Assembly (NCBI RefSeq): GCF_017591435.1
Contig: NC_059269.1
Coordinates: forward strand, 925,435-989,434
Direction of reading: 5' to 3'
Length of the DNA: 64,000 bases
Source of the DNA: Portunus trituberculatus
Taxonomy: Eukaryota; Arthropoda; Malacostraca; Decapoda; Portunidae
Positions 60,662 through 64,000 of this stretch are shown piece by piece. Made by a program: the position numbers and the translations under genes. The notes under the pieces were generated by a model. It did no database searches. It was not told the DNA's origin and worked only from the letters and a program-made list of their open reading frames with translations. The stretch's first letter is position 1. Every line of letters starts with the position of its first letter.

Positions 60662-62732
60662 ATTTGGGCAGTGGCTGACACATCACCTGTGGACCGAGGT
60701 ACTGGAGGAGGAAGACGTCCACACAAAATGGCGGAACTACTTCACCACCACAACGGAAGCCTTCCACCACTACTTCCCCACCAAGGACATCATAGTGGAC
60801 CCATCTGATGCCCCTTGGATGACGCCCTGCATCAAACGACTCCTTCGTCAGCGTGACAGGGCTTTCCACTAGCCCTGACCAGTACAGGAGTTTAAGGAAC
60901 AGAGTTATCAGGAAAATTAAAAAAGCCAAGGCAAGCTACTACCCAGACAAAATTCACCATCTCAAGCTTACTAACAACAGACAGTGGTACGACAAGATTA
61001 AGTCTTTGTGTGGTTTACAAAAAAAAGCCTCTTCTCTTCCCTGCGTTTCACACCTTTCACCTGACAGCGCGGCCGAAGAAATTAACGGTCACTTCGCTGC
61101 GATCTGTCAGACACTCCCTCCCCTTCACTCTACTACTCTCCCAGCCTACCTCCCTGCCTCCTCCCTCCACCCCTGTCCAGGAGGTTGATGTTTACAGGAA
61201 GCTTCTTAAATTTAAACTAAACAGATCCACCACTCCCACTGACCTCCCCATCAAAATTTACAGAGAATTTGCCCCAGAACTTGCCACACCCATTTGCTCT
61301 ATCATCAATGCCTCCCTTTCTCAACATTCCTGCCCGGATGACTGGAAGACATCTTACGTCACCCCCCTCCCCAAAATTTCTAATCCACAGTCACTGAATG
61401 ATCTAAGACCAGTCGCCATCACCCCTATACCCAGCCTTATCTGTGAAGATTTTGTGTTCGACTGGGCCTATAACAAAATTTGTAACTCTATTGACACACA
61501 ACAATTTGGCAATATTAAATCCACCTCCACATCTCACTACCTTGTCAGCTTCCTGGAATTCGTCCACAGCCACCTGGACAAACGCAACACTTCTCTAGCT
61601 ATTGCTTTTGTGGACTTCAGAAAGGCCTTTGATCTTGTTGATCACACTGTTGTGATAAATAAAGCCATCACTCTGGGTCTCTCTCCCTACCTGATAGCAT
61701 GGCTGGCAGACTTCCTCACGGGAAGGCATCAGGCCGTTCGTTATCAGGGCTCTGTTTCCTCTTTCCAACAGCTCACATGCGGGGTCCCTCAGGGGACCAA
61801 GATGGGTCCACTGTGCTTCCTCATCCTCATCAACGATGCTCTCGTCCACACCCCCCACCGCTGGAAGTATGTGGACGACTGCACCGTGGGCGTGCAACAA
61901 CACCAACCCAGACTTCTCAGCACTGCAGTCCACTCTTAACCAACTACAGACGTGGACGGAGGACAACAAAATGAGCATCAACCACACAAAGACCGTGGTG
62001 ATGCACATTTGTACCTCCACAACAGCAGTCCCCCCTCCCCAGCTTTCTGTGGGCCCTCACTCCCTCCAGGTGGTCCGCAGCACCAAGCTTCTAGGTGTCT
62101 TGGTGGATGATCAATTATCATGGAAGCAGCATGTTTCCAACATCATCAGGTCAGCCTCATACAAAATCTATTTACTGCGCCAACTCAGGTCCCTGGGAGC
62201 ACCGGCAGATGAGCTGAGAGGAGTTTACCTCACCTTTATACTCCCTAAGCTCATGTACGCCGCCCCAGCGTGGTCCTCCTCCCTGAACCTCACACAACGA
62301 CAACAGCTGGAGAGGGTTCAGAGGAGGGCGTTCAGGGTCATCCTTGGGCCTGCCTACAGGTCCTACGAGGATGCTCTGACCTGCCTGAGTCTGCCAAGGC
62401 TGGCCACAAGACACCAGGAAGCCTTGGAAAAATTTTGGGAAGGACTGCTGCGTCATCCACGTCTCCGCCACCTGCTACCCCCCGACGTGCCTCCTCCCGC
62501 TCGCGCCACCCAACACCAGAATCGCGTGGCACCCTTAAGAGCACCGCGCATTGATCGGTACCAACTGAGCGCGGTGCCCACTATTGTGCGAGCCTTAAAT
62601 AAATAAGTGAATTCTAGGTTAAGTTAGATCCATAGTTAGGTTAAGCATTTTTAGTTCATTGTGTTAATGCCCCCCACCCCCCCTGTACATTTTCAGTGTA
62701 ATTTTTTTACATTGCCAAACTAATAAACCATA

Positions 62733-62736
<4 letters not shown>
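60662..62736 (+). mobile_element. Non-LTR LINE (second family), RT region with ATT tail
   Basis: Same family as the copy at 34.7-37.5 kb but better preserved. It starts in the EN-RT linker (FGQWLTHHLWTEVLEEEDVH, DAPWMTPCIKRLLRQRD), goes through the complete RT and ends in a UTR and an (ATT)n tail at 62737-62772. Two frame changes interrupt it. Confidence 0.85.
60853..62606 (+). pseudogene. LINE reverse transcriptase in three frames
   Basis: 60853-61188: SLRNRVIRKIKKAKASYYPD, NNRQWYDKIKSLCGL. 61190-61895: RSTTPTDLPIKIYREFAPEL, NDLRPVAITPIPSLICEDFV, AFVDFRKAFDLVDHTVV, LTCGVPQGTKMGPLCFLILI and the catalytic KYVDDCTVGV (YVDD codons at 61868-61879). 61895-62606: LNQLQTWTEDNKMSINHTKT, VVRSTKLLGVLVDDQLSWKQ, LPKLMYAAPAWSSSL, RVQRRAFRVILGPAYRSYED and the end RYQLSAVPTIVRALNK. 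Shifts near 61185 and 61893 are the only evident lesions. Confidence 0.85.
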
Positions 62737-62771
<35 letters not shown>

Positions 62772-62772
62772 T
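62737..62772. repeat. (ATT)n LINE tail
   Basis: The triplet array directly follows ataaaccatat at the LINE 3' end. Confidence 0.9.
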
Positions 62773-63300
62773 ACAGGAAATAACGTCTGGGATTATGCCA
62801 ACGGAAGATTCCAGAACCTTGGTTCTGAATTTGGATCATTCGGAAAAAATCTTGCTCTTTCTCGCCATTTTAAGCAAGTTGAAAGAGGAACACGAGAAGA
62901 ACAACGTTTCAGATAAGTATAAATATTCTTATTCCTTCATTAAGTGAACAAAATAAAGCAAATACGCTATAAACTACGGGAAATTAAGTCACTAATGTAT
63001 TCCTCCACCACTAAGTGAACTGGAAGGTGGACTCGCTGCCCTCCACCCTAACACAGTAGTCGTTTGTCAGTCATGATGGATTCCACTGCTTCTCTCTTCC
63101 TTGGTGCTCTGATTGTGACCTCAGCCTTCTCGACTTTTTCCATAAGTACACAGGGAAGGCAGGAGACCTGTTTGATGTGTGTGTGTGCGACACAGACAGA
63201 AAAGGTAATTTTGGTGTTGAAACGCCGTGTTTGTGTTATTCCGGAATTTTGCCAAAAAAATGAGGTGCTCGCGTTTAGTGTGGCCATAACAACACTGGTG
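62773..63300. other. Unclassified sequence with a repeat shared at 60.2 and 60.6 kb
   Basis: The phrase aacacgagaagaacaacgttt with agataag resembles the segments near 60240 and 60580, so this may be another part of one composite element. No gene recognised; a 103-residue frame at 63064-63375 has no family resemblance and crosses a palindrome. Confidence 0.35.
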
Positions 63301-63303
63301 ATT

Positions 63304-63335
63304 GGGTATTCTAGGGAAATTTCCCTAGAATACCC
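63304..63335. repeat. Perfect 32-bp palindrome, with an inverted relative at 63435-63475
   Basis: GGGTATTCTAGGGAAA is followed immediately by its complement. The right arm plus the following ccctgtatcacgg recurs inverted at about 63441-63473 (cctgtgatacag then tgggtattctagggaaa). Possibly termini of a small foldback element. Class unknown. Confidence 0.75.
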
Positions 63336-63779
63336 CCTGTATCACGGAACGGGTGATGTTGAATACAGTATATGATTATATCCTATTGAATGGCAATTAC
63401 AAGGAGGTAATAAATTCCCCGTGAGCGAGCGAACCACCCGTCCTGTGATACAGTGGGTATTCTAGGGAAATTCCTCCGGTTAGGAGAACCCTAGGTTAGA
63501 TTTGTTTAGGTGGTTAATAACCTTAGGGGGGATCCGGGGTGCACAGCCCCCGGCCATTTTACACACGTCGCTACATCTAGGGGTTTATGGGATAATTTTT
63601 ACGAGAAATCCTGATTTTCCGGGATTTTCTGAAAATTTCGTGTTGATTTTTTTTCTGGGGTCAAAATCAGCCTCATTTTCTTCCCCCCCCAAAACTCCCG
63701 ATTCCCCACAGTCCCCCAAGCTTGTTGGGGGGAAAGGGGGAGAAATTTTAGGAATTTACACTGTACAGGGATTGTAAAG

Positions 63780-64000
63780 ATTTACCAAAGTAAAAATTAT
63801 GAAGTTAAACATTTAAGTAGTTTAATTTAAGACTAAGTCACTATAATGTACACTAATGTATGTATGTAAGTGACTATATAATGTTGATGATCTTAAATTT
63901 ATGAAGGGAGGGAAAGTGGGGCAGGAAATATGCTAGCTGGCAACCTGTGAAATGTAAACAAAGGACACATCATTATACCACATACAAAACTTATGTACCA
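63780..64000. mobile_element. Partial Tigger-like element E at the window edge
   Basis: Matches copy A from about 4621 to 4830 (aattatgaagttaaacattt, ctaatgtatgtatgta, acaaaggacacatcatt). No terminus is visible; it continues beyond the window. Confidence 0.75.

Noticed and set aside
63064..63375. Secreted or membrane protein gene with a signal-like N-terminus
   Set aside because: The frame runs across the palindrome, shows no family resemblance and lacks splice or codon support.

Overview
This is a eukaryotic genomic window, very probably from a decapod crustacean (crab, lobster or shrimp group). The taxon is inferred from the abundant CR1-clade LINEs, the Tigger/pogo, hAT and Academ-like DNA transposons, the tRNA-headed SINEs and very long (TA)n, (CT)n and (CA)n arrays. 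There is no prokaryotic organisation.

Host gene. The one host gene I can support is the 3' end of SMC2, the condensin core ATPase subunit, on the + strand. Four consecutive phase-0 exons lie at 17268-17384, 30818-30916, 40566-40775 and 55172-55294. They encode the last 182 residues, including the ABC signature LSGGQ, the Walker B DEVDAALD and the stop codon. The introns are about 13.4, 9.6 and 14.4 kb and are filled with mobile elements. Earlier exons must lie left of the window, so 1-17267 is probably also SMC2 intron.

Layout. 1-2340: 5' part of a CR1-clade LINE (- strand), then a perfect (TA)n tract of about 1.18 kb. 3.7-10.3 kb: an almost uninterrupted chain of short TIR elements with TA target sites (Tigger relatives and others), separated by TA arrays. 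10.86-16.21 kb: the most notable object, a 5,347-bp DNA transposon with long terminal inverted repeats and a CAT target duplication, inserted into an old Tigger transposase. On the - strand it encodes an Academ-like transposase followed by an XPG/FEN1-like nuclease and a Cys-rich CXC-type tail, split only by four single-base shifts. 17-24 kb: SMC2 exon, a candidate solo LTR inside a TA array, CR1 fragments. 24-30.2 kb: an ORF1/EN/RT LINE split by a non-autonomous hAT with an 8-bp target duplication. 31.6-40.2 kb: a MITE, tail-to-tail LINE ends, a LINE split by a poly(A) SINE, and a candidate Harbinger element carrying a 782-bp exact tandem duplication. 44.5-55.1 kb: a near full-length CR1 LINE, a tRNA-Val-like SINE, and two more CR1 copies, one split by a Tigger; the last ends about 60 bp before the final SMC2 exon. 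55.6-64 kb: a hAT-like MITE, a LINE nested in a LINE, another LINE of a second family, and edge fragments.

No gene network is visible beyond SMC2. The rest is a layered history of transposition in which several insertions can be dated relative to each other because the interrupted reading frame can be read across the junction. All clade names come from motif recognition, without database searches.
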